From Sedimenticola_A sp040506425 (GTDB lineage: Bacteria > Pseudomonadota > Gammaproteobacteria > Chromatiales > Chromatiaceae), in contig OZ245051.1 of NCBI GenBank assembly GCA_965224515.1, positions 1,116,001 through 1,180,000 of the forward strand: a DNA stretch of 64,000 nt, read 5' to 3'. The position numbers were made by a program, and so were the translations under genes. Shown one piece after another: positions 26,431 through 38,658 of the stretch (its first letter is position 1; every line of letters begins with the position of its first letter). The notes beneath the pieces were generated by a model. That model worked only from the letters and a program-made list of their open reading frames with translations. It did not search any database and had not been told where the DNA came from.

Positions 26431-27813
26431 TCAGGGCTGTTGCCCAACGCCCAGCTGCAATAGACCGGTAACCAGCTGGGGAAAGTAGAAGATCGCCAGC
26501 AGCCCGACTATCTGGATCATGATGAAGGGCACCGCCCCCTTGTAGATATCCGCCGTTGTCACCGACTTGGGCGCAACACCCCTCAGGTAGAACAGGGAGA
26601 ATCCAAAGGGCGGCGTCAGAAACGACGTCTGCAGGTTCATACCGATCATCACGCCGAACCAGACCAGGGCCATGCGGCCAGGCTCGTCGAACTCGGCAAA
26701 CATCGGCGCGAGGATACGCACCACCACCGGTGCCAGCAGCGGGATGATGATGAACGCGATCTCGAAGAAGTCGATGAAAAAGCCAAGAATGAAGACCAGC
26801 AGGTTGACCAGCACCAGGAAGCCGATCGCGCCGCCGGGCAGGCTGGTGAGAATATCTTCCACCCACATATCGCCGAACAGCCCGCGGAAGACCAGGGAGA
26901 AGGTCTGGGAGCCCACCAGGATGAAGAGCACCATGCTGGTGAGCTTGGCGGTCTCCTGCATACTCTCGATCACTGCCTTGAGTCTCAGCCGCCGGTTGGC
27001 AAAGGCCAGCCCGAGTGCGCCCACGGCACCGAAGGCACCCGCCTCGGTTGGTGTGGCCCAACCGGTAAAGATACTGCCCAGCACCACCAGGATCAGCACC
27101 AGGGGAGGCACCATCACCAGCAGAATGCGCCTGAACAGCTCGGAACCCGCCATGGTGCGCATCTCCACCGGCATGGCCGGGGCCGACTTGGGGCTGACCA
27201 TGGCGATGATGGCGATATAGAGGGCATACATGCCGGAGAGCATCAGGCCGGGCACCAGGGAGCCCACAAACAGGTCTCCCACCGGGGCGCCGAGCTGATC
27301 GGCCAGCACGATGAGCACGATGCTGGGGGGAATCACCTGGCCCAGGGTGCCCGAGGCGGAGATGATGCCGGCAGCCAGAGGCTTGGAGTAGTTGGCCTGG
27401 AGCATGACCGGCAGGGCAATCAGTCCCATGGCCACCACCGTGGCACCGACCACGCCGGTTGCGGCAGCAAGCAGCGTACCGACGATGACCACCGCAAAAC
27501 CGAGACCGCCACGCACCCTGCCAAAGGCGATGCCCATGGTCTTGAGCAGATCCTCTGCCAACCCTGTTCGCTCCAGGATCATGCCCATGAGGATAAAGAA
27601 GGGCACCGCCAACAGGGTGTAGTTCTGCATGATGCCGAAGATGCGCTGGGAGAGGGCCTGGAGCAGCACAAAGTCGAACAGCTCCATGTTGATGCCGATC
27701 ACCGCAAAGGCCAGGGCGGTTCCACCCAGGGCAAAGGCCACCGGGTAACCCATAAAGATCAGGATGAGGGCCGCAGCAAACATCAACGGCCCGAGCAGAT
27801 CAGGATCAATCAT
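26431..27813 (-). CDS. dctM: TRAP transporter large permease subunit
   Basis: DctM is the large (about 12-helix) membrane subunit that forms the transport core of TRAP systems and uses a sodium gradient. The 460-residue protein is strongly hydrophobic throughout, with DctM motifs such as 'MFILMGMILERTGLAEDLL'-like and 'GTLGQVIPPSIVLIVLADQL'. Its ATG overlaps the stop of dctQ by 4 bases, so the two are coupled. The matching binding protein gene lies convergently at 25144-26226, an unusual split arrangement. Confidence 0.93.
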   Translation of the reverse strand: MIDPDLLGPLMFAAALILIFMGYPVAFALGGTALAFAVIGINMELFDFVLLQALSQRIFGIMQNYTLLAVPFFILMGMILERTGLAEDLLKTMGIAFGRVRGGLGFAVVIVGTLLAAATGVVGATVVAMGLIALPVMLQANYSKPLAAGIISASGTLGQVIPPSIVLIVLADQLGAPVGDLFVGSLVPGLMLSGMYALYIAIIAMVSPKSAPAMPVEMRTMAGSELFRRILLVMVPPLVLILVVLGSIFTGWATPTEAGAFGAVGALGLAFANRRLRLKAVIESMQETAKLTSMVLFILVGSQTFSLVFRGLFGDMWVEDILTSLPGGAIGFLVLVNLLVFILGFFIDFFEIAFIIIPLLAPVVVRILAPMFAEFDEPGRMALVWFGVMIGMNLQTSFLTPPFGFSLFYLRGVAPKSVTTADIYKGAVPFIMIQIVGLLAIFYFPQLVTGLLQLGVGQQP

Positions 27814-28370
27814 AGTTCAGGCCCTTGTTGTTGTTCTTCGTCCTGATGGGGGATCAGACCTTTGAGATAGGCGACATTCTTGATCAGTTCGCTGACGCCC
27901 TGGGCAAGCACCAGTACAAAAGCGACCGGAATGACGGTCTTGATAATGTAGCGGGGCAGACCGCCGGGATCGGGTGAAATTTCAAGGATCGACCAGGAGT
28001 CGGTAGCGTAGGGGATGCTGACCCAGATAATGAGTAGCGAAAGAGGCATCAGGAAGAGAACCGTACCGAGGATATCGATCCACGCCTTCACCTTCAGTTT
28101 GACCCGGGAGTAGAGAATATCCACCCGCACGTGACCCCTGTGCTTCAGGGTGTAGGCGCCGCCCCAGAGAAAGACGATGCTGAACATGTACCACTGGGCT
28201 TCGATGTACATGTTGGAGCTGAGGTCCATGCCGATGGTCTGGCTCAGCTTGCGGGTCACGGCATTGTAGACCCCGAGAATAACCATGATCAGGACCAGCC
28301 AGGAGAGGGAGCGCCCCACCCGTTCATTCAGTCCATCGATCAGCTCTGACAGCCGCAGGAGTTTCTGCAT
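27810..28370 (-). CDS. dctQ: TRAP transporter small permease subunit
   Basis: DctQ is the four-helix small membrane subunit that packs against DctM. The 186-residue protein has four hydrophobic helices and the family's 'LEAQWYMFSIVFLWGGAYTL'-type segment after helix 2 and 'RGHVRVDIL' loop. Its stop overlaps the dctM start. It is the promoter-proximal gene of the dctQM pair. Confidence 0.92.
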   Translation of the reverse strand: MQKLLRLSELIDGLNERVGRSLSWLVLIMVILGVYNAVTRKLSQTIGMDLSSNMYIEAQWYMFSIVFLWGGAYTLKHRGHVRVDILYSRVKLKVKAWIDILGTVLFLMPLSLLIIWVSIPYATDSWSILEISPDPGGLPRYIIKTVIPVAFVLVLAQGVSELIKNVAYLKGLIPHQDEEQQQGPEL

Positions 28371-28497
28371 GGCAAAACCGCCTTCCGTTTCAGCATTCTA
28401 AACTGCAATTAAGATACTGGAATCTCTATCCTTAAACCACCAGTATTAATACTTATGATGGACAGGCAAAAAATGACCGTGACGACATTACAAGGTA

Positions 28498-28525
28498 TGC
28501 AGGTCGGGCTTCAGCCCGACCTGCA
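28498..28525. repeat. single REP-like palindrome, GTCGGGCT family
   Basis: TGCAGGTCGGGCT and its complement flank a TC centre, giving a 28-base near-perfect palindrome. It is a single-hairpin version of the GTAGGTCGG elements, upstream of dctQ and downstream of uvrD. Confidence 0.82.
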
Positions 28526-28587
28526 GTACATGAATAACACTCCATGTTGCCCATATCCTGATTCACAGAACCTGCTCTTGATATAGC

Positions 28588-30747
28588 TTATAACGGCTGA
28601 AGATTGGCGTAGGCCACCACCAGCCACTTGGGCCCCCCGGCCTCGAAATTGACCTGCACCCTGGCGCTGCCGCCCTGGCCCTCGGCGTTGAGCACCACAC
28701 CCTCGCCAAACTTCGGGTGACTCACCATCTGGCCAAGCTGGAATCCTGACTCCTGCATGTTCATACCCGATGACGACGGGGAGTAGACCGGGCGGGAGAC
28801 CTTGGGCCGGGTGCGCACCTCCTGGATCAGTTCACCGGGAATCTCGCGCAGAAAGCGCGAAGGCATTGGATAGTTCTCCTGTCCATGCAGCCGGCGGCTC
28901 TCGGCATAGGTGATGTAGAGCTGCTCCATGGCGCGGGTCATGCCCACGTAGCAGAGGCGCCGCTCCTCCTCCAGGCGTTCGGGGTCGTCACTGGACATGG
29001 AGTGGGGAAACAGACCCTCTTCAAGACCGGCAAGAAAGACCAGCGGGAACTCCAGCCCCTTGGCCGAGTGCAGGGTCATCAGCTGAACGCAGTCCTCGTA
29101 GGCGTCGGCCTGGGCCTCACCCGCCTCAAGAGCGGCGTGTGCCAGAAAGGCCGACAGCACGTCCAGCTCGTCGTCCTCGTATTCATAATCGAACTGGCGG
29201 GTGGCGTTGACCAGCTCCTCCAGGTTCTCCACCCGGTCCTGGCCCTTGCCGTCGCGGCTCTTCTTGAAGTGATCCGGCAGCCCGACGGTTGAGATCACCT
29301 GGTCGGCTATCTCGTGCAGCCCCAGGTCCCGGGTGCTCACCTGCTGCTCTTCGATCAACTCCAGAAAGCCGCTGAGCGCATTGGATGCCCGCTTGGCCAT
29401 GGCCCCGCCCTTGACCAGCTCATGGGCCGCCCGCCAGAGGGGGCAGCCGAAGTCCCGGGCGTGGGCGCGCACCGCATCCAGGGTGCGGGGACCGATACCC
29501 CGCGGCGGCATGTTAACCGCACGTTCGAAAGAGGCGTCATCCTCTGGGCTGGAGATCAGGCGCAGGTAGGCCAGGGCATCCTTGATCTCGGCCCGCTCGA
29601 AGAAGCGCTGGCCGCCGTAGATCCGGTAAGGGATCTGGGCCTGGATCAGCGCCTCTTCAAACTGGCGGGACTGGGCGTTTGAGCGGTAGAGAATCGCCAC
29701 TTCTGTCCGCTGGTGCCCCTCATCCACGAACTGCCTGATGCGCTCGATCACAAACCGCGCCTCGTCCACCTCGTTGAAGGAGGCATAGAGATTGATCAGT
29801 TCACCGTCGCTGCCCTCGGTCCAGAGATCCTTGCCCAGTCGCGAGGGGTTGTTGGAGATCACCGCGTTGGCCGCCTTCAGGATGTTTCCGGTGGAGCGGT
29901 AGTTCTGTTCCAGGCGCACCAGGGGCGCCTTGGGGCAGTCTTTCTGAAAGTCCCGGATGTTCTCCACCCTGGCCCCGCGCCAGCCGTAGATGGACTGGTC
30001 GTCATCCCCCACCACGAACAGGTTGTCCCGCTCGCCGGCAAGCAGTCGCAGCCAGGCGTACTGGATGGTATTGGTGTCCTGAAACTCGTCCACCAGCACG
30101 TGCTGAAAGCGCTCACGGTAGTGGTGGAGTATGTCGGGCCGGTCCCGCCACAGCTCATGGGCTCTCAATAAAAGCTCGGCGAAATCCACCACGCCGCCCC
30201 GATCGCAAGCCTCCTGGTACTCCCTGTAGATGCGGATCATCTGGCGCTGGTAGGGGTCGCCTCCGTCATCCATATGCTGGGGCCTCAGACCCTCGTCCTT
30301 CTGGCTGTTGATGAACCACTGGGCCTGGCGCGGCGGCCAGCGCGCCTCGTCAAGATCCATCGCCTTGAGCAGGCGCTTGATCATGCGAAACTGGTCGTCG
30401 GAGTCGAGAATCTGGAAACTCTGGGGCAGCTTGGCGTCCTGCCAGTGGGCACGCAGCAGGCGGTGGGCCAGGCCGTGAAAGGTGCCCACCCACATGCCCC
30501 CCACCGGGTGGCCCAGCAGCTCTTCGATACGACCGCGCATCTCCCGCGCCGCCTTGTTGGTGAAGGTCACCGCCAGGATATTCCAGGGTGAGGCACCCAC
30601 CACCTGGATCAGCCAGGCGATACGGTGTACCAGCACCCGGGTCTTGCCGCTGCCGGCGCCAGCCAATACAAGCATACCCCCAGGTGGTGCGGAGACCGCA
30701 TCGCGCTGGGCATCGTTCAGATCATCGAGAATATGAGAAACGTCCAT
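28588..30747 (-). CDS. uvrD: DNA helicase II
   Basis: UvrD is the 3'-5' SF1 helicase of nucleotide excision and mismatch repair. I choose the ATG at 30747 (719 residues), because the UvrD N-terminus 'MDVSHILDDLNDAQRDAV' starts there and the length matches the E. coli protein. An upstream in-frame start adds 33 unrelated residues. Visible motifs are Walker A GAGSGKTRVL, motif II 'VDEFQDTN', 'GDDDQSIYGWRGA' and 'VQLMTLHSAKGLEFPLVFLAG', with a C-terminal Tudor-like 'GEGVVLNAEGQG' segment. A GTTC-N7-GTTC repeat lies 30-44 bases upstream of the start, consistent with SOS control. Confidence 0.95.
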   Translation of the reverse strand: MDVSHILDDLNDAQRDAVSAPPGGMLVLAGAGSGKTRVLVHRIAWLIQVVGASPWNILAVTFTNKAAREMRGRIEELLGHPVGGMWVGTFHGLAHRLLRAHWQDAKLPQSFQILDSDDQFRMIKRLLKAMDLDEARWPPRQAQWFINSQKDEGLRPQHMDDGGDPYQRQMIRIYREYQEACDRGGVVDFAELLLRAHELWRDRPDILHHYRERFQHVLVDEFQDTNTIQYAWLRLLAGERDNLFVVGDDDQSIYGWRGARVENIRDFQKDCPKAPLVRLEQNYRSTGNILKAANAVISNNPSRLGKDLWTEGSDGELINLYASFNEVDEARFVIERIRQFVDEGHQRTEVAILYRSNAQSRQFEEALIQAQIPYRIYGGQRFFERAEIKDALAYLRLISSPEDDASFERAVNMPPRGIGPRTLDAVRAHARDFGCPLWRAAHELVKGGAMAKRASNALSGFLELIEEQQVSTRDLGLHEIADQVISTVGLPDHFKKSRDGKGQDRVENLEELVNATRQFDYEYEDDELDVLSAFLAHAALEAGEAQADAYEDCVQLMTLHSAKGLEFPLVFLAGLEEGLFPHSMSSDDPERLEEERRLCYVGMTRAMEQLYITYAESRRLHGQENYPMPSRFLREIPGELIQEVRTRPKVSRPVYSPSSSGMNMQESGFQLGQMVSHPKFGEGVVLNAEGQGGSARVQVNFEAGGPKWLVVAYANLQPL

Positions 30748-30776
30748 CGGCGCATTGTAGCAACCCGAACCATGGA

Positions 30777-30791
30777 GAACGAGCAAAGAAC
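30777..30791 (-). promoter_or_regulatory. candidate LexA box GTTC-N7-GTTC upstream of uvrD
   Basis: On the minus strand the sequence is GTTCTTTGCTCGTTC, 30-44 bases before the uvrD ATG. A third GTTC lies at 30767-30770. It has the same form and orientation as the site upstream of yebG (shared GTTCTnT at the left and GTTC at the right). uvrD and yebG are both LexA targets in E. coli. Confidence 0.5.
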
Positions 30792-30974
30792 ATGGATTCT
30801 TCATGCCACACCGCCATTCATACAACCGCAGCCTTGGATTGCCCAATATATTACTGCTGCAATGTATCGGTTGCCGTCAATCTGATATAGGAATTATATT
30901 ACTTACCAATAATACGCCCGGACTCCCAACCTGGAGGAGCGGGTTCATCGGTATTGGTGGCAAGGGCCTGATAG

Positions 30975-31568
30975 ATGCACAGGGTTTTACTGTTCCAGGG
31001 AATCGATGCCGCGTCAAGCAAGAAGGGGCTCACGCGCAGTTTCCAACTCAACCCGGAAGCCGGCACTCAGCTGCTGGTCATCGATACCCCGGCTGCATTC
31101 GACAATATGCGTTACAGTGAGTTTCTGAGCAGGGCTGACAGCATCATCGTGCCAGTTCTCCCTTCTGACATTGATGTGCACAGCACGGCAAGATTCATCG
31201 GCGATCTTCTGCTGATCGGCAAGATACGCAAGCACAACAAGCGTATAGGGGTCATTGCCAATAGAGTCTCGGGCAATCTCCGCCCATTCGAGCCCCTGGA
31301 GCTGTTCCTCTCCCGCCTTGAGATTCCGATAATCTCGCAGCTGGGCAACCTCACCTGCGACGACCTCCCCCAAGGATACAACCCTTCATGGAAACTGACC
31401 GACGGTTACAGCTACATGCTGGACAGGATGGGCTGGCCGCCCCTGATTCGCTGGATTTGGGACGCGATAGATGCGGAAGCAGTCAACAGGCCGCTCATGA
31501 CATTGGGCGAGCCGATGACAGACAGGGTGGCCATCAAACAACAGGATCAAATCCTGGAGAAGGCGTAG
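30975..31568 (+). pseudogene. ParA/MinD-type ATPase remnant lacking the P-loop
   Basis: The 197-codon frame matches the C-terminal part of orphan ParA ATPases: 'GLTRSFQLNPEAGTQLLVID', 'TPAAFDN', then 'VPVLPSDIDVHSTARFIGDL' and 'KRIGVIANRV'. The Walker A region (KGGxGKT) and first strand should lie upstream, but an in-frame TAG directly precedes the ATG and the other frames between 30748 and 30974 hold no P-loop. The gene is therefore N-terminally truncated and cannot bind ATP normally. Its 3' end overlaps the convergent acyl-CoA synthetase by 22 bases. No parB is near. Confidence 0.7.
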
Positions 31569-33112
31569 CGCTCCCTCAGCTTGGGTTTTTCGATCTTGCC
31601 GGTGGCGTTGCGGGGCACCTCGCCGAAGTGGATCAGCCGGGGACGCTTGTAGCGGGGCAGGCCTTCAGAAAAAGCCATCAGTTCATCCTCGCCCAACTCC
31701 CTGCCCTGCTTGAGCTGGACAATGGCGGTCACCAGTTCACCCAGGCGCTGGTCGGGTGTGCCGATCACCGCCACATCATGGATCGCGGGATGGGCGATCA
31801 GGAAATGCTCCACCTCCACCGGTGAGACATTCTCACCGCCGGTGATGATCAGATCCTTCTTGCGGTCCACCAACCAGATGAAACCCTCCTCGTCACGACG
31901 GGCGATGTCACCGGTGTGCAGCCAGCCATCACCCACCGCCTCGGCTGTGGCTTCGGGATTACCGTAGTAACCCCGCATCACCCCCGGCCCTTTCACCAAA
32001 AGCTCGCCGCGCTCTCCGTCAGGCAGATCATTGCCGTCAAAGTCCACTATGCGGCTCTCCCAGTCGAAACCTGGCACACCGATAGCGCCGATCTTGTGGG
32101 TATTCTCCATCCCCAGGTGGACGCAGCCGGGGCCCGTGCACTCGGTGAGTCCGTAATTGGTGTCGTAGTCGTGATGGGGAAAGAGCCGCTTCCAGGCCTT
32201 GATCAGCGTGGGCGGCACGGGCTGGGCGCCGATATGCATCAGCCGCCACTGCTCCAGGTCGTAATCCGCCAGATCCAGTTCGCCGTTCTCCAGGGCGATC
32301 AGAATGTCATGGGCCCAGGGCACCAGCAGCCAGACGATGGTGGCCTGCTCCTGCGACATCGCCTCCAGAATCCATCGCGGCTTCACCCCTTTTAGGATCA
32401 CCGCCTTGGCACCGACCACAAAGCCGCCGAACCAGTGCATCTTGGCGCCGGTATGATAGAGAGGCGGGATGCAGAGAAAGTTATCGTCGTGGGTCTGGTT
32501 ATGGTGCCGGTTCTCAACGTAGCAGGCATGCTCCAGGTTGCGGTGGGTCAGGCAGACAGCCTTTGGCAGACCTGTCGTACCGGAGGTGAAATAGAGAGCC
32601 GCATCATCGGTTATCTCCATTTCGGCATGGGGATCCGTATCAACCACACCCGCCACAAACTCATCATAATCAATAGCAAAGGAAGGGCGCCGCTCATCCG
32701 GCCCAATGAAGACGTAGTGCTCCACGCTCTTGTCCAGCTCACCCTTGATCGATGTCACCCGCTCAATGAACTCCTCGCCGAACAGAAAGAGACGGGGCTG
32801 CACCAGGTCGCAACAACCCTGGATGACGTCTGCCTCGAAACGGAAGTTCAGAGGTACTGCCAGAGCGCCTGTACGCAGAATGCCGAAATAGGCAGGCAGC
32901 CACTCGATGCAGTTCATCATCAGGTGGGCGACGCGATCACCCTTCCCCACCCCGTGAGCCATGAGTGCATTGGCAAACCGGTTGGCCTGGCTGTCGAAAT
33001 CCTGCCAGGTCATCTCCCGGCGCCGATCCAGGGCCGGCTCCCGCTCAACCAGGGCCGCTTCGTCGGCATACACTCTGGCGTTGCGCGCCAGTATCTCAGT
33101 TATCAGCATCAA
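31547..33112 (-). CDS. AMP-dependent acyl-CoA synthetase (fatty-acid CoA ligase type)
   Basis: The 521-residue protein is an ANL-superfamily ligase that activates a carboxylate via an acyl-AMP intermediate. The P-loop is 'YFTSGTTGLPKAV', the adenine motif 'YDTNYGLTECTG', the aspartate motif 'WLHTGDIARRDEEGF', and the catalytic lysine sits in 'NATGKIEKP' near the C-terminus. It resembles FadD3/FadK-like medium or long-chain ligases rather than acetyl-CoA synthetase; the substrate is not certain. It is divergent from nifJ across a 232-base gap. Confidence 0.9.
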   Translation of the reverse strand: MMLITEILARNARVYADEAALVEREPALDRRREMTWQDFDSQANRFANALMAHGVGKGDRVAHLMMNCIEWLPAYFGILRTGALAVPLNFRFEADVIQGCCDLVQPRLFLFGEEFIERVTSIKGELDKSVEHYVFIGPDERRPSFAIDYDEFVAGVVDTDPHAEMEITDDAALYFTSGTTGLPKAVCLTHRNLEHACYVENRHHNQTHDDNFLCIPPLYHTGAKMHWFGGFVVGAKAVILKGVKPRWILEAMSQEQATIVWLLVPWAHDILIALENGELDLADYDLEQWRLMHIGAQPVPPTLIKAWKRLFPHHDYDTNYGLTECTGPGCVHLGMENTHKIGAIGVPGFDWESRIVDFDGNDLPDGERGELLVKGPGVMRGYYGNPEATAEAVGDGWLHTGDIARRDEEGFIWLVDRKKDLIITGGENVSPVEVEHFLIAHPAIHDVAVIGTPDQRLGELVTAIVQLKQGRELGEDELMAFSEGLPRYKRPRLIHFGEVPRNATGKIEKPKLRERYAFSRI

Positions 33113-33164
33113 CCAGGTCCGGAAACAGATTTACGTTTACGTCAATTTACCACATAAGAGAAGG

Positions 33165-33179
33165 GGTTAGAGACCCCTT
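33165..33179. other. short hairpin upstream of the acyl-CoA synthetase gene
   Basis: GGGGT and ACCCC pair around TAGAG, with flanking A/T pairs extending the stem (AAGGGGTTAGAGACCCCTT). It lies in the divergent region between the acyl-CoA synthetase and nifJ and could be a regulatory hairpin. A second hairpin, GTGCCTT-GGG-AAGGCAC, lies near 33270-33286. Confidence 0.4.
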
Positions 33180-33344
33180 ATCCGACCTGGATCATGGCCC
33201 GGGTGGGATATCCGGCATATAGTTAGAGAAAAGTCATTCATCCCCTGGTAAAGCTGCTATGTTGAGATAGTGCCTTGGGAAGGCACTGATAATAAAGTGC
33301 GACGGCCCATCGGGTACGCCGGCAATAAGAGAGAGGATTGATCC

Positions 33345-36917
<3,573 letters not shown>

Positions 36918-36941
36918 GACCCGAAAGAAACGGAGAATAAA

Positions 36942-37940
36942 ATGGATTTCACAACTGATTACCTCGGCCTCACGCTGAAATCGCCCCTGGTGCCGTCGGC
37001 GTCGCCACTTTCACGCAGCATCTCCGCGGCGAAGCAGCTGGAAGATGCCGGTGCCGGCGCCCTGATCATGTACTCGTTGTTCGAGGAGGCCATCGCCGAG
37101 CAGGACGAACACCTCAGCCACTTTCTACACCACCAGGAGACCGGCTTCGGAGAGGCCGACAGTTACCTGCCCACCCATCATGATCTTCCAGGTGTTGTGG
37201 ACCACTACCTGGAGAACCTGAGGCAGCTGAAAGAGGCGCTGGATATACCGGTCATCGCCAGCCTCAACGGCACCACGCCCAGCGGCTGGCTGACCCATGC
37301 AAAGACCCTGGAGGAGGCGGGGGCCGATGCCCTGGAGCTCAATGTCTATTTCATAGAGACCGACATCAACATGCCCGGCGGACAGGTGGACAGGCGCTAC
37401 CTGGAGCTGTTGGAGCAGCTTGTGGAGCAGATCAGCATCCCCATCAACATGAAGCTCTCCCCCTATTTCAGCTCCCTCGGACACCTGGTAAAAGAGATCG
37501 AGGTGGTCGGCGCCAAGGGAGTCTCACTGTTCAACCGTTTCTACCAGCCGGACATTGATATAGACAACCTGCGCCTCAACCACAGGCTGCACCTCTCCCA
37601 CTCCCACGACAGCCTGCTGGCCATGCACTGGATGGGCATTCTTTACGGCCGCACCGACCTCTCCCTGGGTGCCACCAGCGGCGTGCATACCGCGGAGGAC
37701 GCTATCCGGATGCTGCTGGCCGGTGCAGACGTAGTCCACCTCTGCAGTGTTCTGCTGGAACAGGGGGCTTCCGCACTGAAGCGGATCGAACTCGGCATCG
37801 AAGAGTGGATGGAAGAGAAAGGTTTCGAAAACATCGAGGAGTTCAGAGGCATCGTCAGCCAGGCCCACGTCGACGATCCCGCAGGATTCGAGCGGGTCAA
37901 CTACATAAAATCCCTTGAGAGTTTTGCTCCCAAGGCCTGA
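36942..37940 (+). CDS. dihydroorotate dehydrogenase-like flavoprotein
   Basis: The 332-residue protein is an FMN-barrel protein related to PyrD/PreA. Visible motifs are the opening 'DFTTDYLGLTLKSPLVPSAS', 'VIASLNG', 'ADALELNVYFIETDINMPGG' and 'PINMKLSPYFSSLGHLVKEI'. The catalytic cysteine or serine loop of true PyrD enzymes is not clear. Genes of this type often sit beside nifJ, as here (24-base gap). The natural reaction is unknown. Confidence 0.85.
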   Translation: MDFTTDYLGLTLKSPLVPSASPLSRSISAAKQLEDAGAGALIMYSLFEEAIAEQDEHLSHFLHHQETGFGEADSYLPTHHDLPGVVDHYLENLRQLKEALDIPVIASLNGTTPSGWLTHAKTLEEAGADALELNVYFIETDINMPGGQVDRRYLELLEQLVEQISIPINMKLSPYFSSLGHLVKEIEVVGAKGVSLFNRFYQPDIDIDNLRLNHRLHLSHSHDSLLAMHWMGILYGRTDLSLGATSGVHTAEDAIRMLLAGADVVHLCSVLLEQGASALKRIELGIEEWMEEKGFENIEEFRGIVSQAHVDDPAGFERVNYIKSLESFAPKA

Positions 37941-37949
37941 TCGACCTGC

Positions 37950-38513
37950 TCACGGATTGAGGTGAATGGTCACCTTGCCGCCAAGGACCTGCCTGATCTC
38001 CTGCAACGTGGGCTGCACCGCTTCATGGGGTTCATCCTGTCCCCCGTAGCAGGTGATACGCATCACGTTGGGCTGGACGTCGGAGCCGAGCCAGTAGTGG
38101 CGATAGCGGTTGATCGTACCTGGCCCATCTTTCCAGATGATCCAGTGCCTGAAGCGGTTTCGCATCAACGCACTGGCCAGTTTTGGCCGCTCAAGTCCGA
38201 CAATGGTTTTCCAGCCCTGCTCGACACGGGTCACGATAAAACGCTCGGGCATGATCGACTGGGGCTCAGTCTCCTTGCGCAGACGCACCTCGAAATTGCA
38301 GAAGGGGTAGTACTTGTCCACCTGGCCATAACCCCAGACTTCGCCATCCTGCAGATAGGCCCGGGTATAACGCGGAGGCACCACGATCTCTTCATGAAGC
38401 TCCACCACTGAACCCACCGGAATATAAAACCAGGGTGAGGTCTGTTCGTAGACGACATTTGTGGCACATCCCTGCAGCAGAAAAACACCCAGTACCATAA
38501 ACCAGCGATTCAT
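37950..38513 (-). CDS. hypothetical lipoprotein
   Basis: The 187-residue protein has a lipoprotein signal (MNRWFMVLGVFLLQGC, cysteine 16). The mature part has strands and a middle 'YYPFCNFEVRLRKE' and 'PNVMRITCYGGQDE' with two cysteines that may form a disulfide. I do not recognise the family. It is monocistronic and convergent with the dihydroorotate-dehydrogenase-like gene, 9 bases apart. Confidence 0.7.
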   Translation of the reverse strand: MNRWFMVLGVFLLQGCATNVVYEQTSPWFYIPVGSVVELHEEIVVPPRYTRAYLQDGEVWGYGQVDKYYPFCNFEVRLRKETEPQSIMPERFIVTRVEQGWKTIVGLERPKLASALMRNRFRHWIIWKDGPGTINRYRHYWLGSDVQPNVMRITCYGGQDEPHEAVQPTLQEIRQVLGGKVTIHLNP

Positions 38514-38658
38514 GCCCTAACTCCCTCTATCCTTCATGTACTTATAGTTTAGCCAAACAGTGGGAGGCAAACATGCATTATCGGGATATCCCCCCCACTC
38601 CCCGCAAGAGGCTACAGGCTATACTTCCAGTGCCCACCCTGAAATCAGGAGCCTGACC

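Noticed and set aside
36942..37940. Annotation as true pyrD
   Set aside because: It resembles the PyrD-like group found next to nifJ and lacks a clear catalytic base loop, so the symbol is not assigned.
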